A model generated the notes under the pieces. That model had not been told where the DNA came from and ran no database searches. It saw nothing but the letters and a program-made list of their open reading frames with translations. From contig JBBSQE010000047.1 in the NCBI GenBank assembly GCA_038258095.1, positions 1-16,272 on the forward strand: a stretch of DNA of 16,272 nt, read 5' to 3'. The DNA is from JBBSQE01 sp038258095. Lineage in GTDB: Bacteria > Actinomycetota > Thermoleophilia > Solirubrobacterales > 70-9. Both the position numbers and the translations under genes were made by a program. Shown here piece after piece: positions 1-7,717 of the stretch; positions within the stretch are counted from its first letter, which is position 1; each line of letters opens with the position of its first letter.

Positions 1-147
1 CGGCGTCGAGGCACCCGTACTGCATTCCGCAGCGGTGTCTGGGAGATCGGCGCCGGCGCCCCCCGCTCCGCAGGCGAGCGCCCGAGCGAGGTCACCCAGC
101 TGTTGAACGCGGACCTCCGCCGCCGCGCCGCGAATGCATTCGCCTGA
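1..147 (+). CDS. possible 3' end of an unidentified gene (partial at window edge)
   Basis: Frame 1 is open from the first base to a TGA at 145-147, giving 48 codons that end with the acidic/basic stretch EVTQLLNADLRRRAANAFA. The last 20 or so residues look like an amphipathic helix, and the composition is less Arg/Pro-skewed than in the two shadow frames. I do not recognise a family, and 48 codons of open frame in GC-rich DNA can occur by chance. A gene tail is therefore only a modest preference. The following stretch to about 303 shows no convincing gene. Confidence 0.3.
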   Translation, partial: RRRGTRTAFRSGVWEIGAGAPRSAGERPSEVTQLLNADLRRRAANAFA

Positions 148-303
148 GAGCCGATCGGCGGCTTACGCCCAGCAGGTGGGCATAACTCGACACATCGGAT
201 GGGACCCGCTCTGCGTTCCGGGTGGAGGGAATGACGCCCGGAGGTGGACGGTGAGATCCAGGGCCGGGGCCGGGAAACAAGCTCCCCGAAATGCAGATCT
301 TAC

Positions 304-323
304 GGTCTACATATTTGTAGACC
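304..323. promoter_or_regulatory. perfect inverted repeat upstream of mazE-like antitoxin; probable autoregulatory operator
   Basis: GGTCTACA (304-311) and TGTAGACC (316-323) are exact reverse complements around the 4-nt centre TATT. The site is an AT-rich island in GC-rich DNA and ends 6 nt before the ATG at 330. TACATA/CATATT inside it could serve as a -10 box, so a bound repressor would block transcription. Autorepression by the antitoxin or the TA complex through such palindromes is established for MazE/RHH antitoxins. That this site is used that way is inference. Confidence 0.6.
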
Positions 324-329
324 AAGTGT

Positions 330-575
330 ATGCTGCTCGGGATGGCGACGGAGACGACAACAATGCGGGTGCGCTTCGAGACGAGGGACCGTCTCGCCAA
401 GGAGGCGGAGCTGAGCGGCCAGACGCTGATCGAGATGCTGGACGCGTTGGCAGATCAGCTCGAGGAGCGGCGGCTGCTGACGAGCATGGAACGGTCCTAC
501 GAGGAGCATGGCCCCGCAATCCGAGCTGAGGTCGGGGTCTGGGACCAGACGCTCGGCGACGGGCTTCTCCCGTAG
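330..575 (+). CDS. MazE/RHH-type antitoxin
   Basis: This 81-aa protein precedes a MazF toxin and is its likely neutralising partner and DNA-binding autorepressor. The N-terminal strand TTTMRVRFETRDRLAKEAEL, followed by the helices SGQTLIEMLDALADQLEERR, fits a ribbon-helix-helix fold. The acidic C-terminal part (about residues 50-81, with SYEEHG and VWDQ) would wrap the toxin, as is known for MazE/CopG-type antitoxins. Two ATG codons are possible, 330 and 342. Neither has a clear Shine-Dalgarno. I kept 330; 342 would remove only four residues. It lies just downstream of a perfect palindrome. Its stop is 4 nt before a GTG for the toxin, which supports a two-gene operon. The family call rests mainly on context and size. 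Confidence 0.75.
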   Translation: MLLGMATETTTMRVRFETRDRLAKEAELSGQTLIEMLDALADQLEERRLLTSMERSYEEHGPAIRAEVGVWDQTLGDGLLP

Positions 576-579
576 CCCG

Positions 580-939
580 GTGGCCGGGAATGATGTCAGT
601 CGCGGCGACGTCTGGGACGTGAGCCTGGATCCAACCGCGGGCCGGGAGCAACGCGGCACCCGTCCGATGCTGATCCTGTCGATCGGCCAGATGAACCGGT
701 CAGCAGCGGAGTTGGTCATCGGGGTCCCGACCACGACGACGGATTGGGAGAATCGGCTCCATGTCCGGATCGACTCCTCGGCCGCCGGCCTCGACCGCGT
801 GAGCTATGCGATGCCCGAGATGGCGCGGTCCGTGTCCCTGGGCCGGCTGCACCAGCGTCGTGGCACCGCTCCGATCGACATCGTCGACCGCGCGGCGAAG
901 AACGTCGGTCTGTTGATCGGCCTGGGGAGGGTGCGCTGA
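580..939 (+). CDS. MazF/PemK-type endoribonuclease toxin
   Basis: MazF toxins are sequence-specific mRNA endonucleases. Starting from GTG 580 the protein is 119 aa, the usual size. It begins with the signature RGDVWDVSLDPT (residues 8-19), followed by EQRGTRPMLILS, the conserved Gly-Thr-Arg-Pro loop, and ends with a typical C-terminal helix region. The reading frame is open back to an ATG at 508. That ATG has GAGGAG only 1 nt upstream, and the 24 extra residues show no fold-like pattern and overlap the antitoxin, so I chose 580, 4 nt after the antitoxin stop. The next gene (SGNH hydrolase) starts 8 nt after this stop and may be co-transcribed. Family assignment is firm; the exact start is not. 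Confidence 0.85.
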   Translation: MAGNDVSRGDVWDVSLDPTAGREQRGTRPMLILSIGQMNRSAAELVIGVPTTTTDWENRLHVRIDSSAAGLDRVSYAMPEMARSVSLGRLHQRRGTAPIDIVDRAAKNVGLLIGLGRVR

Positions 940-947
940 GGGCCCCG

Positions 948-1874
948 ATGGCTTCCCGAGTTCCAGGACGCCGAGCACTCCGGGCGCGGCTCGCGCTCGC
1001 CGGAGCAGTCGTGGCGGCCCTCACCGCCGCACCCTCGAGCGCTGCTACGCCCGCCCCCGCCGCCGCCCCGCATTTCGGCGGCTACGTGTCCTGTCGCTCC
1101 GCCGGCCAGCATCCGAACTCGACCTGCGGCCTCTCCGATCGGCCGGTCGCCGTCTTCCGGGTTTTCGGGAAGCACCGGGTCGCCTACAACGTCTGCGTCC
1201 GGCGGCCGAGCGGCGCACTGAAGTGCCGGCGCAAGCAGTCCGGGCATTACGGCGGGCGCTCGCGTGCCGAGATCCCCCTCACACAGCCCGGCCGCTACAA
1301 GGCCACCTGGAGGGTCCACGGAAAGGTGGTCGCCCGGCGCAGCTTCAAGGCGCTTGCACCGCGGATGTTCGTCGACGGGGACTCGCTCGCGGTCGGCACC
1401 GCGCCCTATCTCCCGGAAGCGCTGTCGGGCTGGCCGATCACCCAGTCGGCATCGATCTCCAGGCAGGCCGAAGACGGCGTCAGCCTGCTGCGCGCCCAGG
1501 GCCCGAGGCTCGCCAAGGTGATCTTCATCGGCCTGGGCACGAACGGGGATCCGCGGTTCACGGACTCCTTCCGGTCGACCGTGCTCAGGTCACTGGCGAT
1601 CGCCGGCCCGAGGCGCTGCGTCATCTGGGCCACGATCTACCGCCCCGGCGTCGCCGGCCCGGGATACGACGGCTACAACCACATCCTGGCCAAGCTGAAC
1701 CGCCGCTTCGAGAACCTCATGGTCGTCGACTGGGCCTCGCTCGCGAGCCACCACCCCGAGTGGTTCGGCTCGGAGAGGGTGCACCCCGACGCGACCGGCT
1801 ACGAGGCCCGGGCCAGAGCGATCGCCGAGAAGGCCAGGGCGTGCGTCGCGGGTCCTTTAGCCCATAACGGCTGA
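948..1874 (+). CDS. secreted SGNH/GDSL-type hydrolase
   Basis: The protein is 308 aa from the ATG at 948. An N-terminal signal peptide is visible (Arg-rich n-region, hydrophobic LALAGAVVAALTAA, Ala-rich cleavage region near residues 30-40). It is followed by a roughly 100-aa module with four Cys (residues 49, 60, 83, 93) that could form disulfides. The catalytic domain begins near residue 139. FVDGDSLAVG carries the block I nucleophile Ser146, IGLGTNGD the block III Asn199, and ERVHPDATGY the block V His279. SGNH enzymes are esterases/acyl hydrolases, and relatives form the C-terminal domain of sugar O-acyltransferases, so an extracellular glycan deacylase is plausible. One oddity is that the residue three before the catalytic His is Glu276, where Asp is usual. 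The gene follows mazF by 8 nt. The substrate is unknown. Confidence 0.8.
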   Translation: MASRVPGRRALRARLALAGAVVAALTAAPSSAATPAPAAAPHFGGYVSCRSAGQHPNSTCGLSDRPVAVFRVFGKHRVAYNVCVRRPSGALKCRRKQSGHYGGRSRAEIPLTQPGRYKATWRVHGKVVARRSFKALAPRMFVDGDSLAVGTAPYLPEALSGWPITQSASISRQAEDGVSLLRAQGPRLAKVIFIGLGTNGDPRFTDSFRSTVLRSLAIAGPRRCVIWATIYRPGVAGPGYDGYNHILAKLNRRFENLMVVDWASLASHHPEWFGSERVHPDATGYEARARAIAEKARACVAGPLAHNG

Positions 1875-1965
1875 CTAGACGAATAGACAGTTGCCGGATT
1901 GGACCTCCGTACGGCAAGCTTCGCGGCCTAGGAATGATTTCTAACCCAGGGGACTCAGTCGAATC

Positions 1966-3558
1966 GTGAGCATCGCATCGCTCCTCCCGCTGTTGCCGGC
2001 CGCGGACCTCAAGGGGTTCATGTTCGACTACTACCCGGTCTTCGGGGTCTTCTTCATGGCCGCGCTCTTGATCGTCTTCATGACCCTGATGAAGACGACG
2101 ATGCGCTCAACCAAGCCCGAGACGATCAAGGCTTCGAAAACGTCGCCGGTGCTCTGGACCGACGTCCAGGGAGTCGACTCGGCCAAGGACGAGCTGATGG
2201 ACGTCGCCGAGTGGCTCAAGGATCCGGACCGCTTCAAGCTCCTGGGCGCGACGGCGCCTCGCGGAGTGCTCCTCTACGGACCGCCCGGGACCGGCAAGAC
2301 GATGCTCGCCCGCGCCGTCGCCGGCCAGGCGAACGTCGACTTCTTCGCCGCATCGGGTTCGAGCTTCGTGGAGATGTTCGTCGGCCGCGGCGCCGCCCGT
2401 ATCCGCCGGCTCTTCAAGGAGGCCCGCAAGGCCGGCCGCGCGGTCATCTTCATCGACGAGCTCGATGCGGTCGGCGGCAAGCGCAGCTCCAGCGGAGGCG
2501 ACGGCGGAACCAGCGAGCGCGAGCAAGCTCTGAACCAGCTCCTCGTCGAGCTCGACGGCTTCGAGCGCGACCCCGGCACCGTGATCGTGATCGCCGCGTC
2601 GAACAACGTCGACAAGCTCGACCCCGCGCTCCTTCGACCCGGCCGCTTCGACCGGCAGGTGCTCGTCGCGCCGCCGGACCGCGAGGGTCGTGCCGCGATC
2701 CTGCGCTCCCACGTCGGGGACAAGCCGCTCGGGCCGGACCTCGACCTCAACGACGTCGCCCGCAAGACGACGGGGATGACCGGCGCGCAGCTCGCCAACG
2801 CGCTGAACGAAGCCGCGATCATCGCCGGCCGCCTGGGCCGCGACGCGATCGCCCGCGACGACCTTGACGAAGCGCTGCTTCGCCAGTCGGTTGGCTCGCA
2901 GCAGTCGCGGCGCCTCACCGGCGAGGAGCGGCGGATCATCGCCTATCACGAGGCCGGCCACGCGCTCTGCCGGCGCGCCCTCGGCCTCGACCCGCCGGAG
3001 ATCCTGTCGATCGTCCCGCGTGGCCCCGCGCTCGGGTTCGTCGCCTCATCACCTTCAGAGGACCGCTACCTGCGCTCCCGCTCCCAGCTCATGGACGAGG
3101 TCATCACGCTCCTCGGCGGCCGGGCGGCCGAGGAGGAGGTCTACGGCGAGGCCTACACCGGCGCCTCGGACGATCTCTCACGGGTCCACTCGGTCTGCAA
3201 GCAGATGGTCTCCGAGTTCGGGATGTCGGGGCACAAGGCGCCCCTGATCTCCACGCCTTCGGCACTGCCGACCGGCGACTACTCGGTGTCCGACCAGACC
3301 CGTCGCGACGTCGACGTTGCGGCCCAGACCCTGGCCGAGATGGCCTACGAGCGCGCCGCCGAGCTGGTCGGCGCAAACCGGATGTGCCTCGACGACCTGG
3401 CCACGAACGCTCTCGAGCGGGAGACACTGACCCGCGAGGACCTCGACGCGATCTTCGCCGCCCACGAGCTTCGCCGCGACGGCGAGTTGCCCGACGTCGA
3501 CGATGCTCTGGCGAAGCTCTCCGATCAGGGTCGCCTCCAGTCGAGGAGCGACCGATGA
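1966..3558 (+). CDS. ftsH: FtsH-type ATP-dependent zinc metalloprotease, compact membrane anchor
   Basis: FtsH unfolds and degrades membrane and short-lived cytosolic proteins. In this 530-aa protein I see one hydrophobic segment (about 23-43), then the AAA+ module: Walker A GPPGTGKT (105-112), pore loop FVEMFVGRG (134-142), Walker B IFIDELDAVGG (161-171) and the second region of homology ASNNVDKLDPALLRPGRFDR (211-230). The M41 zinc site HEAGH is at 328-332. The third metal ligand is probably Asp403 in TGASDDL. Typical FtsH is 610-650 aa with two TM helices and an extracytoplasmic domain; here that domain and one helix are missing. The start is GTG 1966, with AGGGGA at 1948-1953. The pore loop reads GRG where GVG is common. 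It may be one of several paralogues in the genome, so the symbol denotes family rather than certain orthology. Confidence 0.92.
   Translation: MSIASLLPLLPAADLKGFMFDYYPVFGVFFMAALLIVFMTLMKTTMRSTKPETIKASKTSPVLWTDVQGVDSAKDELMDVAEWLKDPDRFKLLGATAPRGVLLYGPPGTGKTMLARAVAGQANVDFFAASGSSFVEMFVGRGAARIRRLFKEARKAGRAVIFIDELDAVGGKRSSSGGDGGTSEREQALNQLLVELDGFERDPGTVIVIAASNNVDKLDPALLRPGRFDRQVLVAPPDREGRAAILRSHVGDKPLGPDLDLNDVARKTTGMTGAQLANALNEAAIIAGRLGRDAIARDDLDEALLRQSVGSQQSRRLTGEERRIIAYHEAGHALCRRALGLDPPEILSIVPRGPALGFVASSPSEDRYLRSRSQLMDEVITLLGGRAAEEEVYGEAYTGASDDLSRVHSVCKQMVSEFGMSGHKAPLISTPSALPTGDYSVSDQTRRDVDVAAQTLAEMAYERAAELVGANRMCLDDLATNALERETLTREDLDAIFAAHELRRDGELPDVDDALAKLSDQGRLQSRSDR
3543..3548 (+). promoter_or_regulatory. 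ribosome binding site GAGGAG for the ATGA-coupled small ORF
   Basis: GAGGAG lies inside the last codons of ftsH, 6 nt before the ATG at 3555, which itself overlaps the ftsH TGA as ATGA. Consensus strength and ideal spacing are the main argument that the following small frame is translated. Confidence 0.5.
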
Positions 3559-3746
3559 CCTTCCGACCCGGCTTTCAGAACGGTGATCGAGACCCGGACC
3601 GGCCCCGGGAGCCCCTTCTGCGGCGAAGCGCTCCGTGGCGCGGGGCGGCAGGACGGCTGCCGACGCGGCGCACGCTGGCTCTCCTGGACAGCGTCAGCGC
3701 CCCCGATCGCGACCGCCGGCCGGGCAAGCAGGTTCATCTCCACTAG
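3555..3746 (+). CDS. possible small Arg/Pro-rich protein, translationally coupled to ftsH
   Basis: A 63-codon frame begins at ATG 3555, sharing ATGA with the ftsH stop, with GAGGAG at perfect spacing upstream, and ends at TAG 3746. The product is very basic (many Arg, several Pro) and ends with GKQVHLH. It has no hydrophobic segment and no motif I recognise. In favour are the classic start-stop overlap and the ribosome binding site. Against are the composition, which resembles GC-rich shadow frames, and the lack of any visible domain. If real, it would be co-expressed with the protease and could be an adaptor or substrate, but that is speculation. Confidence 0.4.
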   Translation: MTFRPGFQNGDRDPDRPREPLLRRSAPWRGAAGRLPTRRTLALLDSVSAPDRDRRPGKQVHLH

Positions 3747-3792
3747 CCGGCCAGGGCCGAGTACCCTTGACGGAGTGATCGCGGGGATCCGG

Positions 3793-6072
3793 ATGTTCAG
3801 GGAGAGAGGCGTGCGGGGCAGCACGATGATCGTCGCTGCCGCGATCGTGTTCTCAGGGTTTGGCGCGGCCACCGCGTCGGCCGCCGTGGTCCCCACCGTC
3901 TTCGTCGGTTCGGGCCCGGGCGTTCCGTGCACCGTCCAGCCGAGCGGCGTCCAGTTCTGTGAGGGCAGCGTCACGACGAGGGTCCCAAGCTGGGACGGCG
4001 TCCCGCTCGACGTCAACCTCACCCTCCCTCCCCCGGCCGTCGACGGCCCGTACCCGCTGATCGTCCACATGCACGGATACGGCCTGTCGAAGTCGGGTGT
4101 GTCCACTGAGCTCGGCCAGGCCGGCTACGCGGTCCTCGACTACACGGCTCGCGGCTTCGGGCAGTCCTGCGGCAGCCTCCCGTCACGGATCGCCGATCCA
4201 ACCGGCTGCGCCAAGGGCTGGATCCACCTCGCCGACGTCCGCTACGAGGTCCGTGACACCCAGACGCTCGCGGGCTATCTGGCCGACGAGGGCATCATCC
4301 AGCCCAAGAAGATCGGCGTCACCGGCGAGTCCTACGGCGGCGGTCAGTCGATGATGCTCGCGACGCTCAAGGACCGCGTGATGCTGCCCAACGGCACGCT
4401 CGTCGCCTGGCAGAGCCCAGGCGGAAAGCCGATGGAGATCGCCGCAGCCGCTCCGATCATCCCCTGGGCAGATCTGGCTTATGCGCTGGTTCCGAACGGC
4501 CGCAAGCTCGACTACGACCCGACGACAGCATACGGGTCTCGGGTCGGGATCGCGAAGCAGAGCTACCTCGACTTCCTCTACACGGTCGGCAACGCGCAGG
4601 GTTACTACGCGCCCCCCGGCGTGGACCCGGAGTCCGACATCACGACCTGGTTTGCCCGCATCCAGACGGGTGAGCCGTATGACTCGGACCCGACTGCGAC
4701 CGACATCCTCAACAAGATCCGCCGCTTCCATTCCGCCTTCTACCTCGAGGACCCGCTCACGCCCAGCCAGCGCGAAGCGCCCGCGCCGCTTCTCATCTAC
4801 AACGCCTGGACCGACGACCTCTTTCCCGCTGACGAGTCGATCGACTACGCGAACAAGATCGAGGCCCGCCACCCGCGAGCCGAGGTCAGTCTCTTCTACG
4901 CCAACACCGGCGGCCATCCGCGCGCCTCGCTGACCGTTCTGCTCGGCGGCGGGATCCCGGTCTTCAAGGATCGAGTCCTGGACTTCTGGGCACGGCACCT
5001 GAAGGGCGCCCCCGGGCAGCCGTTCGGCGTCGAAACGTTCACCCAGAACTGCGACGGTGCCGCCGAGGGCCCTTTCATCACCCCGACCTGGGAAGCCCAG
5101 CACCCCGGCGAGGTGCGATTCTCGTCCGACGCGGCCCAGTCCGTGACGGCCACCGGTGGCGACCCTGCGACCGGCGCCGCGGTCGACCCCTTCGCCGGAA
5201 CACTGATGGCGGGTTGCTTCGTCGCCCAGCCGGCGCTCGATCAGCCGGGAGTGGCCAGCTACCGCCTCCCCGCGGCGACCGGTGCCGGCTACACGCTGCT
5301 CGGATCACCGACGGTGATCGCCCAGATCGCCGCGAGCGACCCCTCCGGCCAGGTTGCAGCCCGTCTTTGGGACGTCGCTCCCGATGGCACCGAGAAGTTC
5401 GTCACCCGTGCGGTCTACCGGCCCGATGTGGGCTCCGACGCGCTCCAGGTCTTCCAGCTGCACTCGAACGGCTGGCACTTCGAGGGGGGGCACGTCGCGA
5501 AGCTCGAGCTGCTCGCTCGCGATACGCCGTACGCACGGGCCTCGAACAGCGCCGCCGGCTACACGGTGAGAAACCTCCAACTCCGCCTCCCGGTTCACGA
5601 GAAGCCCGACGGGAATTCGATCAGGGACCCCCTGAGGCCGGACTTTCCCGGGCGCCCGGCACCGCCCTGCACGAAGGTCCTCAGGGGCACGGCACGGGGC
5701 GAGAGGCTCGTCGGCACGGTGGGCGGCGACCGGATCCTCGCGCGCGGCGGGCCGGACCGGATCAACGCCCGAGGGGGCGCCGACTGCGTGCACGGCCAGG
5801 CGGGGAACGACACAATCAACGGAGCCGCGGGCAACGACCACATCTCGGGTGAGGCGGGGGCGGACCACATCGCCGGCGGCTTCGGCAACGACATCATCCG
5901 CGGCGGCGGCGGCAAGGACCGCCTCTACGGCGGCATCGGTCGGGATGTGATCTTCTCGCGTGACGGTCGCCGCGACATCGTCAACTGCGGCAGGGGACGG
6001 GACCGCGTCCGGGCCGACCGGCGCGACCGCCTGGTCGGGTGCGAAATCGTCTCACCGCGCCGCCTCGGCTGA
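3793..6072 (+). CDS. secreted S15/CocE-type serine hydrolase with C-terminal RTX-like repeats
   Basis: S15-family enzymes are Xaa-Pro dipeptidyl peptidases or CocE-like acyl/ester hydrolases with an alpha/beta fold plus a beta-sandwich domain. From ATG 3793 the protein is 759 aa. It has a signal peptide (FRERGVRGSTM, then IVAAAIVFSGFGAA, then TASA), and a hydrolase core with SWDGVPLDVNLTLP and the nucleophile motif GESYGGG (Ser180). The likely acid is Asp341/342 in AWTDDLFPADES and the likely base His375 in NTGGHPRA. A PepX_C-like beta domain covers about 430-600. The last 110 or so residues contain about eight glycine-Asp nonapeptides such as AGNDTINGA and AGNDHISGE, which bind Ca2+ in RTX proteins. 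GTG 3811 has a better ribosome site (AGGGAG, 6 nt) but a poorer n-region; GTG 3775 is also possible. The substrate cannot be read from sequence. Confidence 0.85.
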   Translation: MFRERGVRGSTMIVAAAIVFSGFGAATASAAVVPTVFVGSGPGVPCTVQPSGVQFCEGSVTTRVPSWDGVPLDVNLTLPPPAVDGPYPLIVHMHGYGLSKSGVSTELGQAGYAVLDYTARGFGQSCGSLPSRIADPTGCAKGWIHLADVRYEVRDTQTLAGYLADEGIIQPKKIGVTGESYGGGQSMMLATLKDRVMLPNGTLVAWQSPGGKPMEIAAAAPIIPWADLAYALVPNGRKLDYDPTTAYGSRVGIAKQSYLDFLYTVGNAQGYYAPPGVDPESDITTWFARIQTGEPYDSDPTATDILNKIRRFHSAFYLEDPLTPSQREAPAPLLIYNAWTDDLFPADESIDYANKIEARHPRAEVSLFYANTGGHPRASLTVLLGGGIPVFKDRVLDFWARHLKGAPGQPFGVETFTQNCDGAAEGPFITPTWEAQHPGEVRFSSDAAQSVTATGGDPATGAAVDPFAGTLMAGCFVAQPALDQPGVASYRLPAATGAGYTLLGSPTVIAQIAASDPSGQVAARLWDVAPDGTEKFVTRAVYRPDVGSDALQVFQLHSNGWHFEGGHVAKLELLARDTPYARASNSAAGYTVRNLQLRLPVHEKPDGNSIRDPLRPDFPGRPAPPCTKVLRGTARGERLVGTVGGDRILARGGPDRINARGGADCVHGQAGNDTINGAAGNDHISGEAGADHIAGGFGNDIIRGGGGKDRLYGGIGRDVIFSRDGRRDIVNCGRGRDRVRADRRDRLVGCEIVSPRRLG

Positions 6073-6093
6073 CGCCTCCAGTGGCGAAGCTTC

Positions 6094-7659
6094 CTACTCG
6101 ATGACCTCGGCCTCCGGCGCCTTGCCGGCGGGCAGGCCGATGTGCACGGCGATGTAGGCGAGGACAAAGGCCCCGGCCATGACGTAGAAGACGGTCTGGG
6201 AGGAGTGGGCGAAGGCAACCTGGATGCCGTCGCACACCTTGGCGGTGACCCCGGTCACGTGACCGCTGCAGGAGTTGCCTCCGGACCCACCCGACGAGGC
6301 GTGGTTGAGCGAATCGGCGATGCCGTCGGCCTTGCTCTTGCCGACGACGCTGGTCAGTTCGTTCTCGACGTTGACGGTGTTGCGGGCGATCAGGATCGAG
6401 CCGAGCACGGCGAGGCCGAGGCTCGCGCCGAGGTTCCGCGCGGTCTGGGTGATTCCGGTGGCCTCCCCATAGCTCGTGCCCGGTACACGGTTCAGCGCAT
6501 CCGTGGAGACCGGGCCGAGGATCAGGCCCGTGCCGGCGCCCGCCATCACGATCCGCCACCAACCGCCGCTGTAGTCGATATCCGGCATCTGGCTGGCCCA
6601 GAGGAAGAAGCCGACGGCGGCCAAAGCGCAGCCGAGAGCAGCCGTCGGCTTTGCGCCTTGCTTGTCAAGGATGGCGCCGCCCCGCTGCGCGGCGATGACG
6701 AAGCCGATGAAGAACGTCCCTATATAGAGACCGGCGTTGGAAGCGTCGTCGCCGAGTGAGATCTGCGAGTAGAGGCTCGCGAACAGAAACATCGGGACGA
6801 ACGCGATCGAGATCAGGAACAGGATGATGTTGTCTGCGGCAAACGCCTTGTTCTTGAAGATCCGGAGCTGCATCAGGGGGTGCTCGGTGGCAAGCTCGAC
6901 CCGGACGAACGTGAAGACCAGGAGGGCACCGACAACGATGGAGGCGATCGTCCGTGGGTCGGCCCATCCCCATGTCGTGGCCTGCTGAAGCCCGAGTACG
7001 ATCAGGCCGATCCCGAGTGCGAAGAGGATCGCTCCGCGGTAGTCCATCGGCGCCGGGCGCTTGGTGTTGTCGGGTTTCGCCATCAGCGTCAGGACGACAG
7101 CCACGATCGCGACCGGGATGTTGATCCAGAAGATCGAGCGCCAGGTGATCTCGATCAGGTAGCCGCCTGCGATCGGGCCGAGTGCCGTCATGCCGCCGGC
7201 GACCCCGAAGAAGATCGCGAGCGCCCGTCCACGCTGGTCCTGGGGAAATGCGGCCACGACGATTGCGAGAGCCGCGGGGAACATGATCGCCGCTCCCGCG
7301 CCCTGGACGACGCGGAAGAAGATGATCCAGGCCTCACCGGCATCGCCGGTCGGTGTCGCCCCACACAGTGCCGAGGCCCCGGCGAAGATGAAGATCCCGA
7401 TCAGCACCATGCGACGGTGGCCGGCGATGTCGGCGATGCGGCCGCCGAAGGCGAACAGGGCGGCGAGCGACAGCAGGTACCCGTTTACGATCCACTGCGC
7501 CCCGGTCGAGGAGAGGTCGATGTCATCCTGAATCGAGGGAATCGAGATCGAGACGATCGTCTGGTCGATGAAGGTCATCGACACAGCGAAGATCATCGCC
7601 GCCAGAGCAAGCTTCTTGTTCGCGTCACCGTCGATCGAGGTTCCCTCCGTTGCGGACAA
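6094..7659 (-). CDS. DHA2-family (EmrB/QacA-type) MFS multidrug exporter
   Basis: This 521-aa protein has about 14 hydrophobic segments, as expected for DHA2 drug:H+ antiporters of the inner membrane. I see the family motif FIDQTIVSISIPSIQ in TM1 (about 30-44), motif A as GGRIADIAGHRR between TM2 and TM3 (72-83), and the antiporter motif C GGMTALGPIAGG in TM5 (155-166). The following WRSIFWINIPVAI is also typical. A Ser/Gly-rich extracellular loop with two Cys (GGSGGNSCSGHV and VCDGIQ) precedes the last helix. The start codon is TTG 7659 with no Shine-Dalgarno. GATTAT just upstream may be a -10 box, suggesting a leaderless or very short leader. The next ATG (7596) would cut into TM1. No TetR/MarR regulator is adjacent, and the substrate is unknown. 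Confidence 0.9.
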   Translation of the reverse strand: MSATEGTSIDGDANKKLALAAMIFAVSMTFIDQTIVSISIPSIQDDIDLSSTGAQWIVNGYLLSLAALFAFGGRIADIAGHRRMVLIGIFIFAGASALCGATPTGDAGEAWIIFFRVVQGAGAAIMFPAALAIVVAAFPQDQRGRALAIFFGVAGGMTALGPIAGGYLIEITWRSIFWINIPVAIVAVVLTLMAKPDNTKRPAPMDYRGAILFALGIGLIVLGLQQATTWGWADPRTIASIVVGALLVFTFVRVELATEHPLMQLRIFKNKAFAADNIILFLISIAFVPMFLFASLYSQISLGDDASNAGLYIGTFFIGFVIAAQRGGAILDKQGAKPTAALGCALAAVGFFLWASQMPDIDYSGGWWRIVMAGAGTGLILGPVSTDALNRVPGTSYGEATGITQTARNLGASLGLAVLGSILIARNTVNVENELTSVVGKSKADGIADSLNHASSGGSGGNSCSGHVTGVTAKVCDGIQVAFAHSSQTVFYVMAGAFVLAYIAVHIGLPAGKAPEAEVIE

Positions 7660-7717
7660 GATAATCAGCGGGGCGGCGGAGATTCGAGGCGCTCACCGAA
7701 CTACGAAGTACTCCTCC

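Noticed and set aside
148..303. Small open frames on both strands before the mazEF operator
   Set aside because: Low-complexity Arg/Gly/Pro frames with no ribosome site or motif; treated as intergenic.
744..947. 68-residue N-terminal extension of the SGNH hydrolase
   Set aside because: It overlaps the MazF coding region out of frame and lacks any signal; the signal peptide starts directly at ATG 948.
2107..2961. Long open frames opposite and across ftsH (284 aa minus, 218 aa plus)
   Set aside because: They are GC-rich shadow frames of a confidently identified gene, with Arg/Ala/Gly/Pro-biased composition and no domain.
5701..5970. Glycine-rich periodic DNA as a possible DNA repeat or CRISPR-like array
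   Set aside because: The 27-nt period is explained by nonapeptide RTX-like repeats in the protein; the units are not identical at DNA level and there are no spacers.
6073..6093. CGCC-TCCAGT-GGCG hairpin between the S15 hydrolase and the MFS gene as a terminator
   Set aside because: Only 4 bp of stem and no U-tract; such structures are frequent by chance at this GC content.
6880..7700. Plus-strand open frame through the MFS gene into the metalloprotease (554 aa)
   Set aside because: The first two thirds are antisense to the MFS exporter; only the part after about 7825 matches a metzincin domain.
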